Below are positions 26,201 to 34,995 of a stretch of 50,954 nucleotides of DNA, piece by piece. Each line of letters begins with the position of its first letter. Positions within the stretch are counted from its first letter, which is position 1. The position numbers and the translations under genes are program-made. The stretch is taken from the NCBI GenBank assembly GCA_944319875.1, contig CALUFR010000077.1, positions 1-50,954 of the forward strand. Reading direction: 5' to 3'. The notes under the pieces were generated by a model. It ran no database searches. It saw nothing but the letters and a program-made list of their open reading frames with translations, and was not told where the DNA came from. The DNA is from an uncultured Bacteroides sp. GTDB taxonomy: Bacteria > Bacteroidota > Bacteroidia > Bacteroidales > Bacteroidaceae.

Positions 26201-27868
26201 ATGGAATCAAATAAAAGCTTCATCGGGTACATCGAACAGAGCATTGCCCGAAACTGGGATCGCAATGCCCTGACCGATTACAACGGAGCCACCCTGCAAT
26301 ACAAGGACGTAGCAAGAAAAATTGTCAAATTCCACATCGTACTGGAAAGAGCCGGCATCAAACCCGGTGACAAGATTGCCGTCTGCGGACGAAACAGCGC
26401 CCACTGGGCGGTAACCTTTCTGGCTACCATCACTTATGGCGCGGTCATCGTTCCCATCTTGCATGAATTCAAGGCTGACAATATCCACAACATCGTGAAC
26501 CACTCCGAGGCCAAATTGCTCTTCGTGGGCGATCAGGCATGGGAAAACCTGAACGAGGACCACATGCCCAACCTGCTGGGCATCGTTCTTCTGCCGGATT
26601 TTACCCCCGTGGTTGCACGAGACGAGCGCCTCACCGACGCTTTCGAGCACCGCAATGCCATCTATGGCCAGCGTTACCCGAAAAACTTCCGCCCCGAACA
26701 CGTCCGTTACCGTCGGGAAAAATCACCGGAAGAATTGGCTATCATCAATTATACGTCCGGCACCACCGGCTATTCCAAAGGCGTCATGCTGCCCTATCGC
26801 AGCATCCGCTCCAACGTGGACTACTGCCGCGAAATGCGTCCCATCTATCCCGGAGACCGCATCGTCTCGATGCTTCCCTTGGGACACGTGTTCGGCATGG
26901 TCTATGATTTCCTTTATGGTGTATGCCAGGGGGCACATCTCTATTTCCTGACACGCATGCCCTCACCCAAAATCATAGCTCAGTCATTCGCCGAAATACG
27001 TCCGCGCATCATCTCGTGCGTACCTCTCATCGTCGAGAAAATCATCAAGAAGAATATTCTCCCCCGTGTGGACAATACCATCGGCAAGCTCTTGCTGCAC
27101 GTGCCTATCGTCAACGACAAGTTCAAAGCGTCCGCCCGCAAGGCTGCCATGGAGATTTTCGGAGGCGAGTTCGAGGACATCATCATCGGCGGTGCCCCCT
27201 TCAATGCCGACGTAGAGCGGTTCCTCAAACAAATCGGCTTCCCCTACACCATTGCCTACGGCATGACCGAATGCGGCCCCATCATCTGCTCCAGCCGTTG
27301 GCAGGATCTGAAGCTGGCTTCCTGTGGCAAGGCCGCTTCGCGCATGGAAGTACGCATCGACTCGCCCGATCCGGCCAATCGTGCGGGCGAAATCATCTGC
27401 CGGGGCGAGAACCTGATGTTGGGTTATTACAAGAACCCCGAAGCCACGGCCCAAAGCATCGACGTCAACGGCTGGCTTCATACCGGTGACCTGGCCACGA
27501 TGGACGCAGAGGGAAACGTCACCGTCCGCGGACGCAGCAAGAACATGCTTCTCACCGCCAGCGGACAGAACATCTATCCCGAAGAGATCGAAAGCCGCCT
27601 GAACAACCTGCCCTACGTCAGCGAGTCGCTCATCGTCCTGCAGAAAGACAAACTGGTGGCGCTCATCTATCCTGACTTTGATGAAGCTTTTGCCCGCGGC
27701 CTCCAGCAGTCGGACGTGGAAGACGCCATGGAACAGAACCGCATCGAACTGAACCAACAGCTCCCCGCCTACTGCCAGATAACCAAGGTCAAAATCCATT
27801 TCGAGGAATTCGAAAAGACGGCCAAAAAGAGCATCAAGCGTTTCCTCTACCAGGAGGCTAAAGGATAA
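26201..27868 (+). CDS. AMP-binding long-chain acyl-CoA synthetase-like ligase
   Basis: A 555-residue protein of the ANL superfamily, which activates carboxylic acids as acyl-AMP and then acyl-CoA. The P-loop-like motif INYTSGTTGYSKGVML is at about residues 183-198. A5 is YGMTECGPIICSS and A7/A8 is GWLHTGDLATMD, followed by VRGRSKNMLL. The C-terminal small domain carries the expected lysine in KTAKKSIKRFLY. The middle contains PLGHVFGMVYDFLYG, typical of long-chain fatty-acid ligases. The substrate is probably a fatty acid. It has a strong promoter of its own and converges on the ABC permease gene with 23 bases between. Confidence 0.93.
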   Translation: MESNKSFIGYIEQSIARNWDRNALTDYNGATLQYKDVARKIVKFHIVLERAGIKPGDKIAVCGRNSAHWAVTFLATITYGAVIVPILHEFKADNIHNIVNHSEAKLLFVGDQAWENLNEDHMPNLLGIVLLPDFTPVVARDERLTDAFEHRNAIYGQRYPKNFRPEHVRYRREKSPEELAIINYTSGTTGYSKGVMLPYRSIRSNVDYCREMRPIYPGDRIVSMLPLGHVFGMVYDFLYGVCQGAHLYFLTRMPSPKIIAQSFAEIRPRIISCVPLIVEKIIKKNILPRVDNTIGKLLLHVPIVNDKFKASARKAAMEIFGGEFEDIIIGGAPFNADVERFLKQIGFPYTIAYGMTECGPIICSSRWQDLKLASCGKAASRMEVRIDSPDPANRAGEIICRGENLMLGYYKNPEATAQSIDVNGWLHTGDLATMDAEGNVTVRGRSKNMLLTASGQNIYPEEIESRLNNLPYVSESLIVLQKDKLVALIYPDFDEAFARGLQQSDVEDAMEQNRIELNQQLPAYCQITKVKIHFEEFEKTAKKSIKRFLYQEAKG

Positions 27869-27891
27869 ACGAGGGCGTCTGTCCGCCCCTC

Positions 27892-30213
27892 CTATTCGCT
27901 CTTGATGCTCTCCACCGGATTCTCGTTGGCAATATGCCAGGCCTTTACGACCACAACCCCTACGATAAGCAACAGGAGAAGGAGCAACAGCAGCACGAAC
28001 CACACGGGCGAAAGCAGCTCACTGTCCGCAAACTGTTGCATCCACTCGCCGGAGACATACCAAGAGGCCGCCATGCCAATGGCTACCGCCAGAACAGCTA
28101 CTTTCAAGATGTCCGTCGAAAGCAAGCGGAGGATGTCCGCGGCCTCGGCGCCGTTCACCTTGCGCACGGCTATCTCTTTCGAGCGGCGTTCGGTCTCGTC
28201 GCTGACGTAGCCTATCAGCCCCATCAGTACAATCAGCACGATGCAAAGCGTAGTCACCCACACGATGTTGCGGAAGTGGGAGACACTCTCGTTCTGCTCG
28301 CGGCGGATGTCCTGATAGGTGGTGAACTCAATGGAGAGATTGGGATAGGTGGTCCGCATGAAGTCGTTCAACCGTCTCAGATTGTCATCCAACGGAGCTT
28401 TCAGCCGGACGTTGAAGCAGCGCAGGCGATCGCCCAGAATAAAGGAAGTGCAGGTCTGATCCATGAAGAAGCCCATGTTGCGCACATCCTCTACCACCCC
28501 TACGACGATGGGTGGTTCCTCCAGTCCCATCCAAGAGGGATTGATGGGCAGTTGGCGTCCGATGGCGGTGTCACCCCACTTCATCGTTTCGACCGTAGTC
28601 CTTCCCACCACGGCTTCGCCTTTGTGCCGAGGCCAGGCGCCTTCCAGCAGCTTCATGCCGGTGACTTGCGGAAAGTCTTTGTCTATCATCATGAAGTGCA
28701 GGGGGCAGATGAAGTTGCCTTGATTGTCCGACAGGCGGTTGGTGCTGTAATGGGCAAGCAGGTTATTGCCGCTGACAGCGATTGCCTCCACGTAGGGTTC
28801 GCGACGGATGGCATCGGCCACGCCCTCCGCCCGTTGGAGGCTACCCGTCACGATGCCCGCCGCCAACCCATCGCTGCGGAAGCCCACGCTGCGGCTCATC
28901 AGGTCATGATACTGCCACACGGTGGTGAGCAGCATGCCGCAAATGAAGGCCACGCCGACGAACTGCACGAAGAGCAAGCCCCGCTTCCAGGAGCGTTTGC
29001 CCTCGGTGTAGCGGCGGAACACCTGCGTCACCGGGATGCGGGCATAGACATAGCCGGGCATAAATCCCGCTATCGCGAAGAGCAAGAATACGAGGCCGAG
29101 AGGCACATACATCGTCTGCCACGTAAAGAGGTCGGCCAGACGACTGCCCAACAGGTCCTCCAACGGCTCGCGGAACAGATACATGAGCAGCGAGGCGCAG
29201 ACGATGGCCGTCACCATCATTAGGCCGGTTTCCCACAGGAACATGCTCAGCACATGCCCGCCCGTAGCACCGCTACACTTATGCACGCCCACCGCCTTGG
29301 CCCGTCGGCTCATGGCCGCTACGGCACCCAGCACATAGTTCATGGCAGAGACAAAGAAGATGGAAAATCCCAGCACACCCAGGATGACCAGCCTCCGCGT
29401 GGTGTCAGGAGCGGTACGATAGACTTTATACAGAGGCAACACGCTGTATTCCGTCACCACGTCCTCACCCAGACGAGGATCGGTGTATTGCTCCACGGCC
29501 TTCTGCACACGGGCGTTCATCCGCTCCACATCTTCCGGATGCTTGAGGTGGAAAAAGACATAATAAATGTTGTTCAGGTTCCACGTGCCTTTCCCATACG
29601 CCCACTCGAAGGCGGGAAGGGAGAGCAGCAGCTCGTGTGGATAGGCGGTATTGGAAGGCACATCGGCATACACGCCCCGGATGGTGACGTTGAACAGTTT
29701 CTCCACGGAGAGTTCCTTGCCCACGGGGTTTTCGTCACCGAAGAGTTCCCGTGCCTTACTTTGCGAGATGAAAGCATTGCCCTGCAAGGCGAGGTCGTGC
29801 GGGTCGCCCTTCAGCACCGGGATGCCGGTGGTCTGAAAGTACAGCGTGTCGGCAAAAAGAATGGGAAAAGCGTCCAACTTCTTGTCTTCCAAATAGAAGG
29901 TGGGTTGCCACATGTTGGCGGTCAGGCAGGCGCTCTCCACCAGTTCGGGCATCGCCTCCCACAAGTCGGACGCGGCAGGGCGGTAGGTGGCGTAATTATA
30001 TTCCGCCGTGGGCACACCCTGGGTGACGATGCGCATACGCAGTGTCACCAGCGTTTCGGGACGCTCGTAGAAACGGTCGAAACTCAGTTCGTAGGCTATC
30101 TGGGCAAAAAGCAGCACGCCGACAAACAATCCTAACGTGAGCGACACGAGCTTCACCACGTTGCCGCCACGCCCCCGAAGCAGGGTCAGAAAGGTATAAT
30201 ATAACTGTCTCAT
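27892..30213 (-). CDS. MacB/FtsX-type ABC transporter permease (second of two)
   Basis: A 773-residue inner-membrane protein. It has one N-terminal membrane helix (about 20-40), a large periplasmic MacB-like core domain, a block of three helices with VGVHKCSGATGGHV between (about 270-400), a second periplasmic domain, and a last block of three helices (about 645-760). The short signature RSKEIAVRKVNGAEAADIL precedes the last block, as is typical of FtsX. It is paralogous along its whole length to the permease at 30935-33253, ending in the same NPVESIKSE. Its ATG overlaps the ATPase stop by 4 bases. Such pairs export lipoproteins, peptides or toxic compounds, or drive envelope enzymes. The substrate is unknown. 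Confidence 0.92.
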   Translation of the reverse strand: MRQLYYTFLTLLRGRGGNVVKLVSLTLGLFVGVLLFAQIAYELSFDRFYERPETLVTLRMRIVTQGVPTAEYNYATYRPAASDLWEAMPELVESACLTANMWQPTFYLEDKKLDAFPILFADTLYFQTTGIPVLKGDPHDLALQGNAFISQSKARELFGDENPVGKELSVEKLFNVTIRGVYADVPSNTAYPHELLLSLPAFEWAYGKGTWNLNNIYYVFFHLKHPEDVERMNARVQKAVEQYTDPRLGEDVVTEYSVLPLYKVYRTAPDTTRRLVILGVLGFSIFFVSAMNYVLGAVAAMSRRAKAVGVHKCSGATGGHVLSMFLWETGLMMVTAIVCASLLMYLFREPLEDLLGSRLADLFTWQTMYVPLGLVFLLFAIAGFMPGYVYARIPVTQVFRRYTEGKRSWKRGLLFVQFVGVAFICGMLLTTVWQYHDLMSRSVGFRSDGLAAGIVTGSLQRAEGVADAIRREPYVEAIAVSGNNLLAHYSTNRLSDNQGNFICPLHFMMIDKDFPQVTGMKLLEGAWPRHKGEAVVGRTTVETMKWGDTAIGRQLPINPSWMGLEEPPIVVGVVEDVRNMGFFMDQTCTSFILGDRLRCFNVRLKAPLDDNLRRLNDFMRTTYPNLSIEFTTYQDIRREQNESVSHFRNIVWVTTLCIVLIVLMGLIGYVSDETERRSKEIAVRKVNGAEAADILRLLSTDILKVAVLAVAIGMAASWYVSGEWMQQFADSELLSPVWFVLLLLLLLLLIVGVVVVKAWHIANENPVESIKSE

Positions 30214-30890
30214 AGCTCATTCATCGCATTAGCCACTACACTACCATCGAACAGGTGCACCGTGCGCTGGGCATAGCCGGCGTCGTGTTGCGAGTGCGTC
30301 ACCATAATCACGGTTGTGCCTTGGCGGTTAAGCTCCGTCAGCAGGTCCATCACTTCCTTGCCATTCTTCGAGTCGAGGTTACCCGTAGGCTCGTCGGCAA
30401 GGATGAGCTTGGGATTGGTCACCACGGCACGGGCGATGGCCACACGCTGTTGCTGACCGCCCGAGAGTTGTTGCGGAAGGTGCTTGGCGCGATGGCTGAT
30501 GTTCATGCGTTGCAGCAGTTCGGTCACCATGCGCTTGCGTTCGGCTGCCTTGAAGCCGAGGTAGGTCAAAGGCAGTTCTACGTTCTCGAAGACGTTCAGC
30601 TCATCTATCAGGTTGAAGCTCTGGAAGACAAAACCAATCTTGCCCTTGCGCACCCGAGTACGCTCCTTCTCCTTCAGGCCTGCCACTTCCTCGCCCAAGA
30701 GCTTGTAACTGCCCTCTGTAGGATTGTCCAACAGGCCCAATATATTTAATAAGGTGGACTTTCCGCAGCCCGACGGACCCATGATGGCTACAAACTCTCC
30801 TTCTTTCACTTCCAGGTTGACGTGGTTCAGTGCCACGGTTTCTACTTCCGACGTACGGAATACTTTGCTGATGTTGTTAATCTGAATCAT
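30210..30890 (-). CDS. ABC transporter ATP-binding protein (LolD/MacB type)
   Basis: A 226-residue nucleotide-binding subunit. Walker A is GPSGCGKST (about 38-46), the Q-loop is VFQSFNLIDEL, the signature is LSGGQQQRVAIARA (about 142-155), Walker B is LILADEPTGNLDS, and the H-loop is VTHSQHDAGY. The whole set is intact. The size and the DEPTGNLDS phrase fit the LolD/MacB/FtsE class. It lies between two paralogous permease genes in one operon, so it probably powers both halves of a heterodimeric membrane complex. It is linked by a 4-base overlap to the second permease and follows the first permease by 44 bases. Confidence 0.95.
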   Translation of the reverse strand: MIQINNISKVFRTSEVETVALNHVNLEVKEGEFVAIMGPSGCGKSTLLNILGLLDNPTEGSYKLLGEEVAGLKEKERTRVRKGKIGFVFQSFNLIDELNVFENVELPLTYLGFKAAERKRMVTELLQRMNISHRAKHLPQQLSGGQQQRVAIARAVVTNPKLILADEPTGNLDSKNGKEVMDLLTELNRQGTTVIMVTHSQHDAGYAQRTVHLFDGSVVANAMNEL

Positions 30891-30934
30891 AATCTATCTA
30901 TTTAATTCTTCATTCTACATTCTTAATTCTTCAT

Positions 30935-33253
30935 TTACTCACTCTTGATACTCTCCACAGGATTGGCGTTGGCAATGCCCCACGTGCGCCACAGTACGCA
31001 AGCCACGATGAGCGCCAACAATACGAGTCCCGTCAACACATACATCGGCCATCTGGCGGGCACTTGTGTGGAAAACATGTCCAACCATAGGTGGTTGACG
31101 TAGGCCGAGGCAAGAATGCCCACCAGTACGGCAGGAAGAGCTACCACCAAGATGTCACGCCCCAAGAGTTCCAAGATGCCGGAGGCTTCGGCGCCGTTCA
31201 CCTTGCGGATGGCTATCTCCTTGGAGCGGCGTTGCACCTCATCCGCCGTGTAGCCCAGCAAGCCCATCAGCATAATGACGAACATCACCAGGCCTGCCAC
31301 CAGCGTAGCGTTGCGGAAGACGCGGACAGGGTTGTACATTTGGTCGCGCATCTGTGGCATGGACCGGATGTCGATGGTCTTGTCGGGATAGGCTTCCGAA
31401 ACTACCTTTTGCAGCTTCAGCAGATTGTCACCGAAGGGTTCTTTCAGCTTGAAGGTCATCACATAGTTGTATTGGTAGTTGTTGCCGAAGCCGATGTAGG
31501 GCATCTGCGGCGTGTAATAACCGTTTATCTGAAAATCTTTCACTACGCCCACAACCTTGGGTGTCATACCCATAGTATGTACTACTTGCCCTACGGCATT
31601 CTCCGCCGTCCAGTGCATCCGCTTGGCGAAGTCCTCGTTGATGATGACTTCCTCCCAAGTGCGGGGCACACGCCCTTGCAGCATTGTCATACCCATGAGG
31701 GTGGGATAGTTCTCCGTTATCTGGTCGAAACGGACGGAGAAAAGGCTCCCGCCGCTCTCGCTGTTTATCATCGTGCCGCTGTAGCCTTGCAAGGGGTCTC
31801 CCATGCTGTTCGCTACGTCCTCCACGTAGGGCAAGCTCTTGAAGAAGGTCATAGCGTTGTCATTCTCCTCGTCTGTATCAAAGTGGATGCCTGTCAACGC
31901 TAACCGCTCAACGCTGAAGCCCATGTCTTTATTCATTATATATCGGTATTGCAGCATAATCATCCCCATCAGCCCGCAGATGAAGGCCACGCCCCCGAAC
32001 TGCACAAACAGCAGCGGACGCTTCCACCCTTTCTTACCCTCGGTGTAGCGGCGGAACACTTGCGTCACAGGGATGCGAGCAAACAGATGCCCCGGCAGCA
32101 CACCGCCCACTACGAAGAGCAGCACGACCGTCAGCACGGGCACCCAGATACGATCCCACGTGAAGAGATTACTGAGCTTCGTAGCCGCCGTGTCCTCCAC
32201 GAAATCTTGGAAGCCGTACATCAGCCCCACCATCACCGCTACCGCCAACAGGACGATGACCGCCGTCTCCAACAGGAACATACCGAACACGCCCCCGCCG
32301 CTCGCCCCACTGCACTTGTGTACGCCTACCGCCTTGGCACGGCGCGACAGGCCGGAGACGCTGAGCAGGGCATAGTTCAACGCAGCGATGAAGAGGATGC
32401 TCAAGCCCAGTACAAGCATGATGACCTTCATGCGCGCCACTTGGTCGTAGCCCCGGTAAGTGTCGCGCAAGGGAGCCACACGGATACTCAGGTCTTCTCC
32501 GTTCTTTCCACGATCGGGCATCAGCTGGGAGATGGCGTCGTCGATGCGGGCGTTCAGCTTCTCCACGTCTGCTCCGGACTTCAAGCGGATGTATTGCGGG
32601 AACGAGTCTCCCCCGTCCCACGAGTAGTTCAGTTGCGTCCTTGCCCACGAAGGAGGCATGGAGACGATGGCATCCGCCTTCAGCGTAGTGTTATCGGGTA
32701 GGTCGACATACGTGCCCCGCACCGTCAGGTCACGTTCGTGGTTGTAGTCCAGCGTCTTACCGATGGGGCTCTCATCACCGAACAGGCGTTTGGCGAACGA
32801 CTCGCTTAGGTAGATGACGTGCGGCTGTTGCAGATCCTCCACCGGGTTACCGTTTAGCACCTCGATACCCATCGTGCGGAAGAACAGCGAGTCGGCGCAA
32901 ATCTTCGGCTCATTAAAACGGGTGTTGCCGTGATAAATAGGAGCGTTCGCAAGGAAGAAGTTGGTACACGTGCCCGCCTCCACTTGGTCGGGAAAGTACT
33001 CCAAGATAGTGCCCACCGTAGGCCCAATATTCTGCTCCTGCCAGTCCAGCTTCTCACCGCTGACGGTGAACTGCGTCCACACCTGGTAGATGTCGTCATA
33101 ATCTCGGAAACACGTGTCGTAGCTCTGTTCGTAGGCCACACGGGCGAAAAGCAGCACGCTCATCGCCAACGCCAGCCCCAGGGACACGACCTTGAAGAGG
33201 TTGCTTCCCGCCGCATGGCGTAATGTCTGAATAACGTAGTAAAGTTGCTTCAT
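30935..33253 (-). CDS. MacB/FtsX-type ABC transporter permease (first of two)
   Basis: A 772-residue paralogue of the permease at 27892-30213 with the same layout: N-terminal helix, large periplasmic domain, three-helix block (about 275-395, with VGVHKCSGASGGGV), second periplasmic domain, and final three-helix block with RSKEIAIRKVNGAEASGIL before it. It opens the operon. No clear TAnnTTTG box is found between its ATG and the palindromic repeat at 33309-33417, so the promoter is unresolved. Two paired palindromes at 33524-33561, in the divergent gap shared with an NtrC-type regulator, are candidate control sites. The export substrate is unknown. Confidence 0.92.
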   Translation of the reverse strand: MKQLYYVIQTLRHAAGSNLFKVVSLGLALAMSVLLFARVAYEQSYDTCFRDYDDIYQVWTQFTVSGEKLDWQEQNIGPTVGTILEYFPDQVEAGTCTNFFLANAPIYHGNTRFNEPKICADSLFFRTMGIEVLNGNPVEDLQQPHVIYLSESFAKRLFGDESPIGKTLDYNHERDLTVRGTYVDLPDNTTLKADAIVSMPPSWARTQLNYSWDGGDSFPQYIRLKSGADVEKLNARIDDAISQLMPDRGKNGEDLSIRVAPLRDTYRGYDQVARMKVIMLVLGLSILFIAALNYALLSVSGLSRRAKAVGVHKCSGASGGGVFGMFLLETAVIVLLAVAVMVGLMYGFQDFVEDTAATKLSNLFTWDRIWVPVLTVVLLFVVGGVLPGHLFARIPVTQVFRRYTEGKKGWKRPLLFVQFGGVAFICGLMGMIMLQYRYIMNKDMGFSVERLALTGIHFDTDEENDNAMTFFKSLPYVEDVANSMGDPLQGYSGTMINSESGGSLFSVRFDQITENYPTLMGMTMLQGRVPRTWEEVIINEDFAKRMHWTAENAVGQVVHTMGMTPKVVGVVKDFQINGYYTPQMPYIGFGNNYQYNYVMTFKLKEPFGDNLLKLQKVVSEAYPDKTIDIRSMPQMRDQMYNPVRVFRNATLVAGLVMFVIMLMGLLGYTADEVQRRSKEIAIRKVNGAEASGILELLGRDILVVALPAVLVGILASAYVNHLWLDMFSTQVPARWPMYVLTGLVLLALIVACVLWRTWGIANANPVESIKSE

Positions 33254-33308
33254 TATGTATAGTTGTTAAATGATAATTTATCGGGGTAAATCTAAGCGCT
33301 TATGGTAA

Positions 33309-33417
33309 CTGTCATCCTGAGCGGAACGCAGTGGAGTCGAAGGATCTCACATAAAGTATGGTACTGTAAACGTGAGATTCTTCGACTACGCCCTACGGGC
33401 TACGCTCAGAATGACAG
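33309..33417. repeat. Bacteroidetes TGTCATCCTGAG-type palindromic repeat
   Basis: CTGTCATCCTGAGCG (33309-33323) pairs with CGCTCAGAATGACAG (33403-33417). Inner arms GTCGAAGGATCTCAC (33336-33350) and GTGAGATTCTTCGAC (33372-33386) match in 14 of 15 bases. A related unit lies at 48145-48230. No open frame of note is inside. It sits upstream of the ABC operon. Confidence 0.8.
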
Positions 33418-33523
33418 ATAGCATTCAGCGCGCTAAATTCCCATTTACTTCTATACCAAAACCGTGCCAGATAAGCAACATGCATTCAGTCAGTGAATTA
33501 CAGCAAATATTTCGATATTCTTG

Positions 33524-33561
33524 TGTCCAATTATTAGACACCACTGTCCAACTATTGGACA
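33524..33561. promoter_or_regulatory. Tandem palindromic operators TGTCCAA-N3-TTGGACA
   Basis: Site 1 (33524-33540) is TGTCCAA-TTA-TTAGACA, with one mismatch. Site 2 (33545-33561) is TGTCCAA-CTA-TTGGACA, perfect. Centres are 21 bases apart, about two helix turns, as expected for cooperative dimers of an NtrC-type activator. They lie about 60-100 bases upstream of the response-regulator -7 box and about 270-310 bases upstream of the divergent ABC operon. Confidence 0.65.
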
Positions 33562-33620
33562 CTGCACTTATAACTTTTGCTTTTCTCCTACACACTGACC
33601 GGACATTCCGATTAATTTCA

Positions 33621-33628
33621 TACTTTTG
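33621..33628 (+). promoter_or_regulatory. -7 box for the response regulator gene
   Basis: TACTTTTG fits TAnnTTTG and ends 25 bases before the ATG at 33654. No good -33 element is seen, consistent with activator dependence through the paired palindromes. Confidence 0.5.
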
Positions 33629-33653
33629 CATCATCAATATATTAAAAGTGACC

Positions 33654-34982
33654 ATGAAGAAACTCGACTCCATACTCATCGTAGACGATAACCGCAGCGT
33701 GCTCTCCGCTCTGCAACTCCTGCTGAAGCCTGTCTTCACACGCATCGTCACCCTTCCCTCGCCCGTTACTCTTCCCTCCGTGCTGCGCAGGGAGCCGTGG
33801 CAGGTACTGCTGCTGGACATGAACTTCGGCGCGGGCGTCAACAACGGTGGCGAAGGCCTCTACTGGCTGCACGAGGTGAAGCGCCTCTGTCCCGCCCTGC
33901 CCGTGGTGCTGTTCACGGCATACGCAGACATCGACCTGGCCGTGCGGGGCATCAAGGAAGGAGCGGCTGATTTCGTAGTGAAGCCATGGGACAACCAGCG
34001 ACTGATAGACACGCTGACAGCCGCCGCCCGTCCCGCAAGCAAAACACCCGACAGACAGCAAGAATCCGCCATGTACTGGGGCGAGAGCCGGATCATGCAA
34101 GAGCTGAAGCGCCTGGTGGAGAAGGTGGCGCCCACGGACGCCAACATCCTCATCACCGGTGAGAACGGTACGGGTAAGGAGATGCTGGCACGTGAACTGC
34201 ACGCCCTTTCCGGACGGCGGGACACGGAGATGGTGACCGTGGACATGGGTGCCCTGACTCCCAGTCTCTTTGAGAGCGAACTGTTCGGACATGTGCGGGG
34301 AGCCTTCACGGATGCCCATACGGATCGTCCCGGCAAGTTCGAAGCCGCCAACCACGGCACGCTTTTCATGGACGAGATAGGCAACCTCCCCTATCCCTTG
34401 CAAGCCAAACTGCTCACCGCCCTGCAACGGCGCAGCGTGGTACGTGTGGGCAGCAACACGCCCATTCCCGTAGACATCCGCCTCATCTGCGCCACCAACC
34501 GCGACCTGCCGAGCATGGTGACTCACGGTGAGTTCCGCGAAGACCTGCTCTACCGCATCAACACCATCCATCTGGAGATACCGCCCCTGCGCGAACGTCC
34601 AGAAGACATTGTGCCCTTGGCTCGCCTCTTCACCGCCCGCTTTGGAAAGCAATACGGATGTCCGGACATCCGCCTGGCCGCCGCGGCCGAACGGAAACTG
34701 CAACAATATCCGTGGAAAGGAAACATCCGCGAACTGGAGCATGCCATCGAAAAAGCTGTCATCATTTGCGACGACACCGAGCTTACGCCTCAAGCCTTCC
34801 AACTACAGCCCTCGTCCCAGCCTGCCGGGGACAGCCCGACCGCCACGACGCTGGAGGAGATGGAGAAACAAATGATAGGCCGGGCTATGAACGCCTGCGC
34901 AGGCAATCTTTCCGCCGTAGCCGCCCAGTTGGGCATCAGCCGACAGACCCTCTACAACAAAATGAAGAAATACGGACTCTAA
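33654..34982 (+). CDS. NtrC-family sigma-54-type response regulator
   Basis: A 442-residue protein with three domains. The receiver domain (about 5-122) has DD at 11-12, the phospho-acceptor D55 in LLLDMNFG, and K110 in FVVKPWD. The AAA+ domain (about 142-375) has Walker A GENGTGKE (169-176) and Walker B GTLFMDEIG (about 235-243), with RGAFTDA at 215-221 where the sigma-54 contact loop is usually GAFTGA. The Fis-type helix-turn-helix is at the end (NLSAVAAQLGISRQTLYNK). The start is MKKLDSILIVDDN; upstream codons in the same frame overlap the operators and promoter. The histidine kinase follows by 13 bases. It probably controls the adjacent ABC operon and itself. Confidence 0.94.
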   Translation: MKKLDSILIVDDNRSVLSALQLLLKPVFTRIVTLPSPVTLPSVLRREPWQVLLLDMNFGAGVNNGGEGLYWLHEVKRLCPALPVVLFTAYADIDLAVRGIKEGAADFVVKPWDNQRLIDTLTAAARPASKTPDRQQESAMYWGESRIMQELKRLVEKVAPTDANILITGENGTGKEMLARELHALSGRRDTEMVTVDMGALTPSLFESELFGHVRGAFTDAHTDRPGKFEAANHGTLFMDEIGNLPYPLQAKLLTALQRRSVVRVGSNTPIPVDIRLICATNRDLPSMVTHGEFREDLLYRINTIHLEIPPLRERPEDIVPLARLFTARFGKQYGCPDIRLAAAAERKLQQYPWKGNIRELEHAIEKAVIICDDTELTPQAFQLQPSSQPAGDSPTATTLEEMEKQMIGRAMNACAGNLSAVAAQLGISRQTLYNKMKKYGL

Positions 34983-34995
34983 GCCCCGCACCGCC

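Noticed and set aside
27934..29223. A 429-residue plus-strand frame opposite the second ABC permease
   Set aside because: The permease is supported by paralogy with its neighbour. The antisense frame is low-complexity His/Gln/Arg-rich.
33254..33653. Sigma-54 (-24/-12) promoter for the ABC operon or the regulator
   Set aside because: No GG-N10-GC match with flanking consensus was found on either strand by eye, so none is claimed.
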